A DNA stretch of 64,000 bases from Phytophthora quininea (GCA_011947345.1 JAAVTG010000670.1:1-64000), one strand, 5' to 3'. Positions 54,019 to 63,613 are shown, counted from the first letter of the stretch. Numbers and translations are program-made. Notes: generated from the letters alone by a model not told the origin.

Positions 54019-54384
54019 TTACTGGTGGTAGCTACGACAGCACTGGCGTCTACGTGCTTTTCTCCCCAGGCGAAGCTTGCGCGACTTTCCTTTGTTGAGC
54101 AACTTCGCGTACTTCTTCACGACTTCCTTCTCCCTCGCGTCCTTCTTGACCGCCTTCCAAAACTTCCGCTCCTCCCACCACCACCTAAATGGATAGGTCA
54201 CGTGATTCCAGACAGACTTCTCTTCATCATCAGCACTGATATCGTCCATTGCTTTGGCTGGATGAACCACGTGCTTGCTCGAGTTTTCGGTGGCAGCGTT
54301 CATGGAGACTAGTTTGGCCTCGGCAACATCGAAGCAAACTAGTAGGACGGCGACAGTTACCGACAAGAAGCTGCTTGGACGCAT
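54019..54384 (-). CDS. Small secreted effector candidate inside the inverted repeat
   Basis: Intact 121-residue ORF, ATG 54384. Signal peptide MRPSSFLSVTVAVLLVCFDVAEA, of the kind found on RxLR effectors. No RxLR tetrad, but an acidic dEER-like ISADDEEKSV stretch at the usual distance. A Trp-rich segment (NHVTYPFRWWWEERKFWKAVKK) and a very basic tail (KSRKLRLGRKARRRQCC) follow; the tail could be a nuclear or nucleolar signal. It is on the minus strand between the arms of the repeat module. Secreted effector-like by inference; no homologue known to me. Confidence 0.6.
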   Translation of the reverse strand: MRPSSFLSVTVAVLLVCFDVAEAKLVSMNAATENSSKHVVHPAKAMDDISADDEEKSVWNHVTYPFRWWWEERKFWKAVKKDAREKEVVKKYAKLLNKGKSRKLRLGRKARRRQCCRSYHQ

Positions 54385-54786
54385 TGGTCGGGTACTTCAG
54401 TGCAGTGTCAATTGGGAAGTGTGTGAGGGTGAGCTTTAATACTGCCCGTACAGCAAGAGCAGTAATCCTAGCTACACAAAAGATTACTTCGGATTCAAAC
54501 AGATACGGCTGTGCTCAACGTGCAGATGTTCAAAGTTGCATTTGTATTCCAAAATACTACTCGATTAACACCAGAGCTCATGCGACGCTGCCCACGCCCA
54601 AACTGTCTTAGTATAAAAAAACAGACTCGACCGAACCGCATCCGTTTCAGCGATCTGCGGAGACACATCCGTGTTACTTCGACCCAGTGTGTTTAAGAGA
54701 GCATTTGTGGCTTCATCCAAGAACGAGTTTTGATCATTCCCCAGCCCCACCCAGCCTGTCCACCTCGCCGAACGTTTTTGCTTCCG

Positions 54787-54919
54787 GGCTTGGTGTGACT
54801 CAAGCCAACCCTTTCCTCTTGAAACTTCCGTCGACAGCGTGCTGCAAAAACCTGGCTTTGATCCGCCGGAAAGCAAAGTCCCGGAACCCGTGCACCACTT
54901 GTGGACGACACGTACGTAA
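54787..54919 (+). pseudogene. Small conserved protein, copy b (C-terminal part)
   Basis: The right arm of the repeat encodes LQKPGFDPPESKVPEPVHHLWTTRT and a stop at 54917-54919, matching the C-terminus of copy a (LGFDPPENNILEPMHHMWTTRT). The upstream sequence does not match the family, so this copy appears truncated. Confidence 0.5.
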
Positions 54920-55009
54920 CTCTCACGGATAGATAGCTTATCACCTTAAGACGAGAAATCCGCTAAACAGTTAATCAATTCAATTTCCTCCTGCTATTGT
55001 TTTCCACGC

Positions 55010-55241
55010 CACATGGAGATTGCGAAACGACATTCATTTCCGTGAGACGAAGGCAGAAATGCCTAACGTTGCTAATCTGCAAAGTTCCTTTAAGATGCAC
55101 TACCAATTCATTTACCAGCATGCGACGGATCTTCATTGCGATTCCTCAGCGATTGCAGAACTAGTCCGGCAATTGGGGTTTGATCCTCCAAAGGACATTC
55201 TTCTAGAACGGCCGCAGGGTATTTGGATCCCGCGAGTTTAG
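55010..55241 (+). CDS. Small conserved protein, copy c
   Basis: Open frame with TWRLRNDIHFRET, NLQSSFKMHYQFIYQHATDL, HCDSSAIAELVRQLGFDPP and a stop at 55239-55241. An ATG at 55059 would give a 60-residue product, but the homology with copy a begins before it, so translation probably starts upstream, perhaps in another exon. Conserved features are WRLRNDIHFxET, SFKxxYQFxYQH, LHC and QLGFDPP. No known domain. Confidence 0.5.
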
Positions 55242-55581
55242 CTGAATTCTGCGAATGGATTCTTGATTGGATAGATTGTCTAAGCTACACCTTCCTGACG
55301 AGAGAATCCGCTAACTAGTTAATCAAATCATTTCAACATGCACTGGTTCCCTCCAAATTGCACTCCAACCACGGTAGGTCGCTTTTCGATCCCTCGATCG
55401 CGGTAAAAATCAAATCACCGACGTCTTGAACTGCAAATCGAGCTGCTGTCAAGTCACGTTACTTACTAGCTCGTTTGCCCTACGTACAAAAGTCTCATCA
55501 TTCGTACTGTTCTGGCATTTCGTCAGATAAAGTATCCGTAGATGATAGCTCCACAATCCAATTTGCCACAACCCCGTCCAG
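55242..55581. other. End of repeat module and upstream region of S1-like copy 7
   Basis: Contains the third terminal sequence (about 55292-55330). ATCCAATTTGCC near 55556 is a partial FPR-like match before the next gene. Nothing else seen. Confidence 0.4.
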
Positions 55582-55760
55582 ATGAAGACCGCCAGTACTT
55601 TCACGGCCGCTGCCACCGCACTTGTCTCCTCCATCGTTTGCATCGTCCACGCTGGTATCGTGCGAGAGCTCATCATCGGGGAGATATCGTTCCCACGGGC
55701 ACTAAGACGTACACTGCCGCTCTACGCTCCACTATTGACGGCACCAACTTGTGTGGCGGG

Positions 55761-56126
55761 TGGAGCATGCATATTGGAAGGTGATTGACAGGATCCCGAT
55801 AACACCGGATTCAATTCATGAGCACTGTGCTGCCTTAGCCGCAATCACACGATCTTATTGAAATCAACAATCGACGATGTTCGAACAACTGAGAGAAACG
55901 GTAGCAGAGGACCTTTAGGGACTGCCAAGACCTGCAGATACCATCGGATAGGGAGACTAGAGCACGGTTGGTGAAGAGGACAGCATTAGTCGCGATTATT
56001 CTCTCTAGACGCGAAGGTAGTAGGCCACGGTAGGAGTATCTACGTGGAACGGATATTAGTGTTCACCGAGTAATCGGAAGTAACTCAATATACCATAGCA
56101 ATAATAATAATAATAATAAAAACTAA
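55761..56126 (+). mobile_element. 366-bp retroposon-like insertion with (AAT)n tail
   Basis: Splits the CGG codons of S1-like copy 7. The flanks are tgtggcggg (55752-55760) and tgtggtggg (56127-56135), a 9-bp target duplication with one difference. The insert ends in about eight aat repeats plus aaaaactaa, the kind of 3' tail left by LINE-driven (SINE-like) retroposition. No coding sequence. I did not find clear A/B boxes. Confidence 0.5.
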
Positions 56127-56258
56127 TGTGGTGGGACGCTCATCTCTCCAACGCACGTCCTCAGCATCTCGCACTGTGTGACGACTGGTATCCGCTGGGC
56201 GTCGATCCGTTCGCACGGCGAACAAATCTGAGTGTTGGCCATCATAAACCACCCCAAC

Positions 56259-56406
56259 TGTAACGGGGCGGTGCTTGTGGGGAATTTAACTCTGGCTATT
56301 CAATCTGTGTGGCGCCCGACTTCGGGCGCCGTGAGCCAACAAAACTAAGAGCTAATCTAATTGGTCGCCGTGGCGCACGGCGACCGTGTGACGGTACCCC
56401 GTCACA
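56259..56406 (-). repeat. 3' LTR of Gypsy element 2
   Basis: 148 bp, unusually short for an LTR. On the plus strand it begins tgtaacgg and ends gtcaca. It includes a gc-rich hairpin (gcgcccgacttcgggcgc). Confidence 0.93.
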
Positions 56407-56501
56407 CCACCCCTACGTAAGGTTGAAGCTGCGATGATCCCAAACAGCTTGGTGAGCTCTTCACAATCGAAAGAGCCACCCGCGACAGCAGCAGTACGAA
56501 C

Positions 56502-57407
56502 ATGGACAGAGACACCGTGGACGCCGAGCTCGTGACGTACGAGGAGGTCCTGGGGCGTTGGGCCTTCACGGACTGCAGTGGCTTCGACAACGCCCTCAGT
56601 GACAGCGAAATGCGTGCGCTGTTTAGCCGCTGGCGCGCCACGCGAAGCAAACCCGACGCTGCGATCGGCAGCGTCACCGCGCAGTCGATGGATCGGTCCT
56701 GGACGGCGTTCGTCAACCGCTGGAACACGGAGGGGCCAGCGGCGTTCCAGCAGAAACTCCTGCAGCGCGAGGAGCAGCACTCGCGCTTCTCCGTGGGGGC
56801 CTTGGCGGTCCAGATTTGCGAGTTGTCATGGGATGCCGACCGCGACTGCTGCTTCGCTCATTATCGCATCGGATGTCCAAGTTGTCGCGGGTACAGCGTA
56901 CCGCGACCAAGTGACGCTGTTTGGGAGCGCATCACAAGCGCCACACCCCTTTCCGAAGCCGAGCGCAAGCTGGTGGGGCTGTTCCAGCGAGCGCTGCACG
57001 AGGCTAGGCGCGGCGAGGAGTCGCGCCCCGTGGAAGGCCTGCCTCGTACGCCTCCACGCAGTCCGGAACGTCCGCTAGCAGCACCTCCCGCGGCTCCCAG
57101 CTGTCGTCCAGCGGTCCAATCCACCGGACCAGATACCGGCGGGAGCTCGGGATATCCCCGTCGCAGCGACGAGCGCTGCGACTACCGGTGGAGTCGTCGT
57201 GATCAAGGATGGCTTCCACAATGTGACGAAAGTTACCATCGCGATCAACAAGCGGAGCCGGGCCGTCGCGAAGGAACCGAGCGCGAGTGGGCGATGGCGC
57301 GTCGTCTGGAGCGCCTGGAGAGCTGCGTGGAGCAGCTGGAGCGGGAGAATCGAGCGTTGCGGCAGATGTTGTGGGTGCCGCGTCACGCGGCACCGGATTA
57401 TCGCTAG
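56502..57407 (+). CDS. Antisense ORF of Gypsy element 2, 301 aa with leucine zipper
   Basis: A clean ATG-to-stop frame of 301 codons, the only intact long frame of the element, on the strand opposite gag-pol. It starts 95 bp inside the 3' LTR, and its 3' part (57004-57407) overlaps the integrase C-terminus antisense. The part outside the overlap is protein-like: VTYEEVLGRWAFTDCSGFDNAL, MRALFSRWRATRSK, SMDRSWTAFVNRW, then a Cys/His cluster (DCCFAHYRIGCPSCRGY). A Pro/Arg linker follows, and a C-terminal coiled coil LERLESCVEQLERENRALRQML with heptad leucines. Function unknown. It is not evidently related to the antisense ORF of element 1, although both carry a coiled coil. Confidence 0.6.
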   Translation: MDRDTVDAELVTYEEVLGRWAFTDCSGFDNALSDSEMRALFSRWRATRSKPDAAIGSVTAQSMDRSWTAFVNRWNTEGPAAFQQKLLQREEQHSRFSVGALAVQICELSWDADRDCCFAHYRIGCPSCRGYSVPRPSDAVWERITSATPLSEAERKLVGLFQRALHEARRGEESRPVEGLPRTPPRSPERPLAAPPAAPSCRPAVQSTGPDTGGSSGYPRRSDERCDYRWSRRDQGWLPQCDESYHRDQQAEPGRREGTEREWAMARRLERLESCVEQLERENRALRQMLWVPRHAAPDYR

Positions 57408-58705
57408 AGATCGACGCCGGGCGGTAGCGGCGCAGACGACCGACGTAAAACGTCGGGTGTAGTCGCAGGGCAGATGGTAGTTGTAGCCGATAAGCATCTC
57501 CGATGACCTTTAACACCTTGAATGGGCCAATGTACCGTGGCGCGAGCTTGTTTGCGCCCAGATTCGTCACAAGGGTTGGGGAAATCCCATTGGTAGATAA
57601 TAGGACCTGGTCCCCAACGTGGAACCTTTCCACGTTTCGGCGTCCGCTGCGGTCCGCATTCTCCTTCTGGCGATCGACGGCAGCAGCGATCGCGTCGCGG
57701 ACGTAGCGGACAATCGCCGCGCGCTGTTGCACGAACTCATGGACAGCCGCAGTGTCGCTCCGCTGCGGCGCCGCGTTGGGCGCAAAGTTTGACGGCGGAG
57801 GCCCAGTAGCCGAGACCGAATCAGGTGCAGTGCGAAGCTCAGCTGCGCGACGCGGACGCGGGTTGATCAGCGTCCGACTGGTCCAAGCAGCAACATCTCG
57901 TGGAGAAGCAGCCGACGCTCGCGCGGCGGCCCGTGTAAGAGGACCCTGGCTGGAGTCCCGCGTGGAAGACCTCGTGGTCACCGCGTTCACATTGGGGTTA
58001 GCGGTCAACTCGTGCGGCGCTGCGGAGGCGACACCAGTGGAAGTGGAGGTCGCAACGTCGTGGGTCCCTGACAGCTGAACTGGAAGGGGGCGCTCCAGCC
58101 CAAGGAGCGCCGGAACGCGCGGGTGACGGCCAAAGTTGACGAAGAATGGCGTCAGGCCAGTTGACGCGTGCACGGCGTTATTGATGGCGAACTCCACCAT
58201 CGGCAGGAAAGAGCTCCATGACGTGAATGACGTGGCGTAACTCCGCAGCACGTCTTCGATAACCCGGTTAACTCGTTCGGTCTGGCCATCGGTCTCAGGA
58301 TGTGACGCGGTGGACATCGCCAACCGCGTCCCGACAAGTTTGAAGAGTTCCGTCCAGAAAGCTGCAGTAAAACGCGGGTCTCGATCGGATACAATTGAGG
58401 ATGGAAGTCCATGGTGGCGATACACTGTGTCGAGAAACAGCGCCGCCGACTGAGACGCGGTGATCGATGAGGCAACGGGAGCAAGGTGGGCCATCTTGCT
58501 AAATCGGTCGACGAAAACAAGTATGCCTGTGCGGCCTTGAGCGTCTCGTGGCAGACCAAAAACGAAATCCATGCTGACCGATGTCCACGGACCCGTCGCG
58601 ACTGGAAGAGGTCGAAGCGGGGCTCGCTTCGACGGCGAAGGCTTGACACGCTGGCACGCTTCACAGGAGCGGACCCACTTGCGTACCCACTTGTACATGT
58701 GTGGC
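57004..58705 (-). CDS. pol: Integrase C-terminal part and chromodomain, Gypsy element 2
   Basis: Continues the RT frame after a TAG codon at 58703-58705. The context ...SRDFY-stop-PHMYKWVRKW shows that a Trp codon (tgg) became tag. Zinc module Cys pair: CEACQRVK. Catalytic core: SMDFVFGLPRD (Asp), VSDRDPRFTAAFW (Asp), DGQTERVNRVIED (Glu). A GPF-type module reads YIGPFKVLKVIGDAYRLQLP. The C-terminus (about 57230-57080) is chromodomain-like: IVEAILDHDD, YLVRWIGPLDDSWEPRE. Apart from the nonsense codon the frame is open for 560 codons. Confidence 0.9.
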
Positions 58706-60630
58706 TAGTAGAAGTCGCGCGATAGTGACGCGAATGTTTTCTCGCGTCCGAGGTGGCCGCCGCTAGGGGTATCGTGAAACTCATGGATCAGTCGGGCTCT
58801 GAGGTCGTCGTCAAGCGGGACGACTATGCGTGGCGGGTCCGCGCGATCGACGCGGAAGGTCAGCAGATCCCCATCGAGACTGTAGCGGTCAACACGGGCG
58901 CGACTGCGAAGGGACAAGCGGCGCCGCGCCGCGTCTGATGGTTCTCTCAGGTACTTAATCAATTCGGAGCACGCTGCGTCCGACTCGTACGCGGCCGCGA
59001 TCAGGTTACGGAGCGGAGTGGACGCTGCGACTTCAACAGCAGCGATGTCATCAGCGGTGCACATTGCGCATTCGTCGTCATCCTCGTCGCCAATCGCATG
59101 GCGACCCGATTGCACGTAATCTGGGCGACGCGAGAGTGCGTCGGCAAGGATGTTGGTCTTGCCCGGCTTGTAGTGAACGACGAAGTTGTACTCCGAGAAG
59201 AGCGACAGCCAACGCGCCATGCGCTGGGACAAGTGGGGACTCTTGGTCGCTGTCCGCAGCGACGCGTGATCCGTGTAGACCACGAAGGTCTGCTCGCCCA
59301 AGAGATACACGCGGAACTTGATGAGGGCGTATCGCATCGCCAACAGCTCCTTGTCGTGGACTGGATAATTCCGCTCCGCAGGCTTCAGTTGACGCGACTG
59401 GTAGCTCACCACTCGTTCGCGACCAGTGTCGTCGAACTGCATCAAGGCGCAACCGATCGCGAAGTCGCTCGCGTCACACACCACGTGAAAAGACTTCGAG
59501 TGGTCCGGGAGCATTAGGACTGGCGCGGTGGATAAGCTTGTCTTCACCGCGTCGAAGGCTGCTTGGTGCTCGGGGCGCCACGACCACGTGGCGTCGGCTT
59601 TCAGGAGTTGCGACAGCGGCCGAACAGTCGAAGCGAAGTTCTTCGAGTAGTGGTGGAGATAAGTGGCGAGTCCGAGCCACTGCCGGAGCTGCTTCTGGTC
59701 CAGCGGGGTTGGCCAAGAGCAGATCGCCGCGATCTTCTCCGGGTCGGCTCGAACGCCGTCTTTGCTGACGTAGCTCCCGAGTACCGGGATCTCGGGAGCG
59801 CAGAAGATGCATTTCTTCAAGTTGGCGTACAGCTTGTTTTCCCGCATCACCTCGAACACCTTGCGGAGGTGTTGAAGGTGGATGTCGACGTCCGTCGTGC
59901 CGCTCTCGGCACGACTGTGAATGAAGATGTCGTCGAAGTAGCTGGGCGCGAAGTCTCGATACGGGCGAAGAAGATTGGACACCATGCGGTTGAATGTGGC
60001 AGGGGCGTTCTTGAGCCCCTGCGGCATCACGAGCCATTCCCACAACATTCCGCTGGGCGTGCTGACCGCGGTTAACGGCACGTCTTCTTCACGCATCAAG
60101 ATTTGGTAGAAGCCATCCATCAGGTCGATAGCACTGTACACGGTGCTGCCAGACATAGTGTCGAGCACCATGTCCTTCCGTGGGATCGGCGTTTGTGCTG
60201 GGATGGTGGCGTCATTGAGCTTGTTGAAGGCGTGGACAATGCGCCAACCGCCCGTCGCCTTCTTCACACAGAACGTAGGACTGGAGTGTGGAGAGAGGCT
60301 TTCACGGACGTGGCCGGCTTGCCGGCGACCCTCGAAGAACGCATCAATTGCTTCGACTTGGTCGCGGGGAAGCGGCCATTGTCGCGTCACACAGTACTTC
60401 GATCCGGGAACGAGATCAATTTCGTGTCGAACACCACGATCGGGGGAGTTCAGCCGGAACCTTGTCGGGGAAGATGTCGATGAACTCGCGAACCAGCGGA
60501 GCAACTGGGTTACCAGCGGCTTCAAGTGCCGGTAACGACTGAGCCAAGTAGCGGGCTTCGCGGGCAGACTTAGGCTCAGCGCCTTGCGGGCGTTTCCGGG
60601 CATCGAAGGCTTGGTCGCCAGCGTCAACAT
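58705..60630 (-). CDS. pol: Reverse transcriptase and RNase H, Gypsy element 2
   Basis: One open frame of about 640 codons. RT: RQWPLPRDQVEAID, YSAIDLMDGFYQI (motif A), MPQGLKNAPATFNRMV (motif B), YFDDIFIHS (motif C, catalytic DD), LGSYVSKDGVRADPEK, and WLGLATYLHHYSKNF (connection). RNase H: HVVCDASDFAIGCALMQ, RNYPVHDKELLAMRYAL, VVYTDHASLR and LADALSRRPD. It continues into the integrase HH pair (FHDTPSGGHLGREK). Only one RNase H domain is present, unlike element 1. Probably functional apart from the nonsense codon at its end. Confidence 0.93.
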   Translation of the reverse strand: MLTLATKPSMPGNARKALSLSLPAKPATWLSRYRHLKPLVTQLLRWFASSSTSSPTRFRLNSPDRGVRHEIDLVPGSKYCVTRQWPLPRDQVEAIDAFFEGRRQAGHVRESLSPHSSPTFCVKKATGGWRIVHAFNKLNDATIPAQTPIPRKDMVLDTMSGSTVYSAIDLMDGFYQILMREEDVPLTAVSTPSGMLWEWLVMPQGLKNAPATFNRMVSNLLRPYRDFAPSYFDDIFIHSRAESGTTDVDIHLQHLRKVFEVMRENKLYANLKKCIFCAPEIPVLGSYVSKDGVRADPEKIAAICSWPTPLDQKQLRQWLGLATYLHHYSKNFASTVRPLSQLLKADATWSWRPEHQAAFDAVKTSLSTAPVLMLPDHSKSFHVVCDASDFAIGCALMQFDDTGRERVVSYQSRQLKPAERNYPVHDKELLAMRYALIKFRVYLLGEQTFVVYTDHASLRTATKSPHLSQRMARWLSLFSEYNFVVHYKPGKTNILADALSRRPDYVQSGRHAIGDEDDDECAMCTADDIAAVEVAASTPLRNLIAAAYESDAACSELIKYLREPSDAARRRLSLRSRARVDRYSLDGDLLTFRVDRADPPRIVVPLDDDLRARLIHEFHDTPSGGHLGREKTFASLSRDFY

Positions 60631-61594
60631 CGACAGCCGTGATGGTCGCGGAGTTGTCCGCGACGATCATGCAAACCTGCTCGATCTCACCATGTTTCAA
60701 GTCGTGGAGGAAGTGTTTCCACGACAGACCAGGCAACTTGGTGATCTCGGGTGCGTCGCACGGAGGACGTGCGACCTCGACGTCGCGCGTGCGCGGGTTC
60801 GTCGCCGCGTCATCTCGCACCAGAACAGAGATAACCTCGGAGTCAGATGTGTCTGACTCGCTCGGAGGAGCGCGGGGACGCCGAGGCTGGCGGCGCCCAC
60901 GGCGACGGACTGGCCGGGTGAACGCATCGGTAGCAGGCAGTGGGAGACCACGCTCGACCAAGTCTGCTGTATTCAGACGCCGGGACACGACATCGGCGTC
61001 AACTTCATCAGAGAGCTCCTGCTCGACCACATGCGGGAGTCCCTGCTCGACCGCGCGTGGGAGGCCACGCTCAACCACATCTTCTTGTTTATCGTCAACG
61101 GAGAGCCGCTGCTCATCCGGGTGTGGGAACCCCTGTTCGACCACGTTGTTGTCCGCCGTCGAGAGCCACTGCTCATCGGGACGTGGGAACCCATGCTCGA
61201 CCACGTCAGACACGTCTTGAGGCACCTGCTCAAGACCGGCGCAGGATGCGTGCTCGCATGCCGCACACGAAGGGCCATCGCCCACTTCAGGTGCGGCATG
61301 GGTCATGGAGTCGGAGTCCATGACTGCAACATGCGGCCATCGGTTCGGCGTTCCGCGCAAGAACGCCAGGACTGCATTCACGTCGATGTCACGTGGGCGG
61401 ACCGTGCCGGTCAGCCAGTTAATCTCAGGCTGGTGACGGGAGAGCCATGGGATGCCGAAGACGCAATCGAACGAGCCACTCAGCTCGATCACGAGGAACT
61501 CTTCGGAGCTTCGGAATCCGTCGAACTCGTACGTGAAGGTCGTAGAGCGCCGCGGCGTACGCCGTGGCTTGCCATCGGCGTATTTCACGATCAT
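60416..61594 (-). CDS. pol: Protease and acidic linker, Gypsy element 2
   Basis: Follows gag after a frame break near 61600. It has the second half of the protease (VIELSGSFDCVFGIPWLSRHQPEI) and then a linker with several imperfect Glu/Val-rich units (VVEHGFPRPDEQWLS, VVEQGFPHPDEQRLS, VVERGLPRAVEQGLP), a tandem repeat of about 20 codons. It ends REFIDIFPDKVPAELP, the usual lead into RT, where a ccccc run carries the frame break. Confidence 0.8.
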   Translation of the reverse strand: MIVKYADGKPRRTPRRSTTFTYEFDGFRSSEEFLVIELSGSFDCVFGIPWLSRHQPEINWLTGTVRPRDIDVNAVLAFLRGTPNRWPHVAVMDSDSMTHAAPEVGDGPSCAACEHASCAGLEQVPQDVSDVVEHGFPRPDEQWLSTADNNVVEQGFPHPDEQRLSVDDKQEDVVERGLPRAVEQGLPHVVEQELSDEVDADVVSRRLNTADLVERGLPLPATDAFTRPVRRRGRRQPRRPRAPPSESDTSDSEVISVLVRDDAATNPRTRDVEVARPPCDAPEITKLPGLSWKHFLHDLKHGEIEQVCMIVADNSATITAVDVDAGDQAFDARKRPQGAEPKSAREARYLAQSLPALEAAGNPVAPLVREFIDIFPDKVPAELPRSWCSTRN

Positions 61595-62912
61595 CTCCCC
61601 GGACCTTCGCGAAGGCTCAGGTCCGCCGGTAGCACCGACAAACTCTCGGCGCGAACGAAGTTGTTCGTCGCGCCCGAATCCAGCAGCGCGCGAAGCGGCC
61701 GCTTCGCACCATCAACGTGAACATTGAGGACAATCAGTCTCGTGTCGCTGCCGGAGGTGGTGGCAAATAGTTGTGCACGAAGCACGGAAGGGCTAGGAGG
61801 AGGCTCTGCCACCAGAGAGCCGTCGCTCCTTCCACGACCAGTAGGGCGCCCCGCGCCTACTGGTTGTCGCCATTTTTGACTCGGCGACGATACCGTCAGC
61901 GTCTTCGGCGACAACATGCGCCAAGACCGGAGCGGAGCGCGGCACACAGCCGCGCGATGTCCAAGCTTGCGACAGCGGAAGCACCGCATGGGCCGAGTGC
62001 CTCGACTAGGGCCCGCCAGAGGCGGTCGGGTGGACGACGTTGGCGCCGGACCGGATCGTCGGCGCCCGTGGTAATCCTGAATGGCGTCAAGCTCCATGGG
62101 CTCAGGCTCCGTGACGGAAGGGGTAGCGAGGGAGAACGCCTCGGAAGCGGACACGCTGTAATCTTCACGTAGTGCTGTCTCGAAGGCTTCTTCAAGGGAC
62201 CCTGGCGTCTTCCTGGTCAGGTAGAAACGCTGGTAGCCAGCGTTCATACCAGAGATGAAGACATGGACTTGAGTCGCCATGTCCACCGGATTCGTCGTGA
62301 TGCACGACACCAGGTGTCGTGCCCGCTGAATGTATTCGAGCATGGACAGCCGTCCCTGTTTGAGTGACAGAAAAGCCGAGCGTTGGACACGCTTGTCTTG
62401 AGGGGGCTCGAAGGCCAGGCGGAGGTCTGCCTTGAGCGACTCCATCGTCGAGAAGCAGGAGGAGTCGGCGACAAGTTTGCCGAGCGCCCATTCCTTGGCC
62501 TTCCCCGTCAACTTGGACAATAGGAACCGGGTACGAGCAAACTCGGTAGACAACTGCCGAGCTTCGATCGCGATGTCGATCTCACAGAACCAGCGATTCA
62601 GCTGGAGGCGAGCGTCGCCGTCACCACTGTAGGTGGAGACATCGAGCTTCACGATGTCGTTCTTGTTCTTGGTCGGCGTGGGAGTCGTCGCACGCTGACG
62701 CAGGGCAGCGAGCTCACGCGCCATGAACTCATGAGCAGCCAGGCGTTGGGCAGTCTCCGTTCCAGCAGTCAGCAACGTCTTGATGACTCCTTCTCCGGAG
62801 ACCGCAGCGAGGCGGTGTAGCGCCTCCCACTCAAACACGGATAAGTGGGGAAGCTGGCGTGCTCAAGGGCACCAGCCCCTTCGTTGAAATTGGAAGCGTC
62901 GTTCACGTTCAT
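61595..62912 (-). CDS. gag: Gag and protease start, Gypsy element 2
   Basis: ATG 62912 (MNVNDASNF), 34 bp inside the 5' LTR. One frame break near 62840 joins it to the long frame. Capsid-like region: LDVSTYSGDGDARLQLNRWF, FLLSKLTGKAKEWAL, DLRLAFEPPQD, LSMLEYIQRARHLV. A zinc knuckle CFRCRKLGHRAAVC (CX2CX4HX4C) follows. The frame continues into the protease active site LRALLDSGATNNFV (DSG), so gag and protease are fused in one frame. Confidence 0.88.
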
Positions 62913-62945
62913 GGTCGTGTGGGCGGACTACAAAGTGCTACCAGA

Positions 62946-63093
62946 TGTAACGGGGCGGTGCTTGTGGGGAATTTAACTCTGGCTATTCAATCTGTGTGGC
63001 GCCCGACTTCGGGCGCCGTGAGCCAACAAAACTAAGAGCTAATCTAATTGGTCGCCGTGGCGCACGGCGACCGTGTGACGGTACCCCGTCACA
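62946..63093 (-). repeat. 5' LTR of Gypsy element 2
   Basis: 148 bp, identical to the left copy. Followed by ccaac, the second target-site copy. Confidence 0.93.
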
Positions 63094-63345
63094 CCAACTA
63101 CTCGAAGGGTGTCGCGATGGCCAACGACTTCGTGGTGCTACAACTCAAGAAGCCCAATTTGTTTAAGCCAGTGCTGCTCGCTGAGGCCGACGATTCGAAC
63201 TACGCGACTGGTGTTTGGGCTACTACCATGGACTGGGGGCACGGATACCAAAATCAACGGGACAGACGCCTACAGTACGAGATGCAGAGTGTCGATGTGC
63301 TATTTGCAAGTGACGAAACGTGTGCCGTTCATCAGGTCGTTGACT

Positions 63346-63613
63346 GTTCTTGACTCGCCCGTCCAAGCACAGCACTTGTGCACTTGTTGGCAAGTTGGAA
63401 ACTGGGGTTTATTTCTCTTCTGCTTTTTTAGGTTTTCTCGGGCCTCCTTGCCCTCTCTTCTAGCTGCTACTGCCTCTACTGCCTCCAACCGAGATGTTAC
63501 ACACGCAAGCGCGCACAATCCTCACACGTACGCTAACTTCTGGCTTCCGCACCCGTACAAACTCTCTGCAGCACCCTGCCACCTGGATAACATCCAGTGG
63601 GTGTAGTAGAATA
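63346..63613. mobile_element. 268-bp unidentified insertion with 6-bp target repeat
   Basis: Interrupts the VVDSSTVCAGG part of S1-like copy 7. The bases ttgact occur on both sides (63340-63345 and 63614-63619), and removing the insert restores the protease frame. The insert is pyrimidine-rich with no ORF and no inverted termini that I can see. Confidence 0.45.

Larger units (their letters stand above)
53393..54985. repeat. Inverted-repeat module with about 155-bp ends
   Basis: The left end (53393-53545) is the reverse complement of the right end (about 54832-54985). The outer 68 bp are virtually identical (attgattaactgtttagcgg ...); the inner part is about 80% similar by eye. The ends contain the 3' parts of a small gene family (see entries at 53460 and 54787). 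A candidate effector gene lies inside. A third, diverged copy of the end (cgctaactagttaatcaa) closes at about 55325, in direct orientation with the right arm. It could be a non-autonomous DNA transposon or a gene-family rearrangement; I found no clear target duplication. Confidence 0.75.
56259..63093 (-). mobile_element. Ty3/Gypsy LTR retrotransposon 2, short identical LTRs
   Basis: 6,835 bp with two 148-bp LTRs (56259-56406, 62946-63093) that are identical by eye, and a 5-bp target duplication ccaac (56254-56258, 63094-63098). Minus-strand order: gag with zinc knuckle, protease, RT, RNase H, integrase, chromodomain. A plus-strand ORF sits between integrase and the 3' LTR. A polypurine tract (aggggtgg on the minus strand) abuts the 3' LTR at 56407-56414. 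The priming site just inside the 5' LTR (minus strand, from 62943: tggtagcac) fits a tRNA ending GCTACCA only over a few bases. Insertion is very recent. Defects as read: three frame breaks and one nonsense codon. Confidence 0.95.

Noticed and set aside
59478..60075. Plus- and minus-strand ORFs of 170-190 codons over the RT of Gypsy 2
   Set aside because: Shadows of the RT frame; composition is biased (His, Arg, Val) and motifs are absent.
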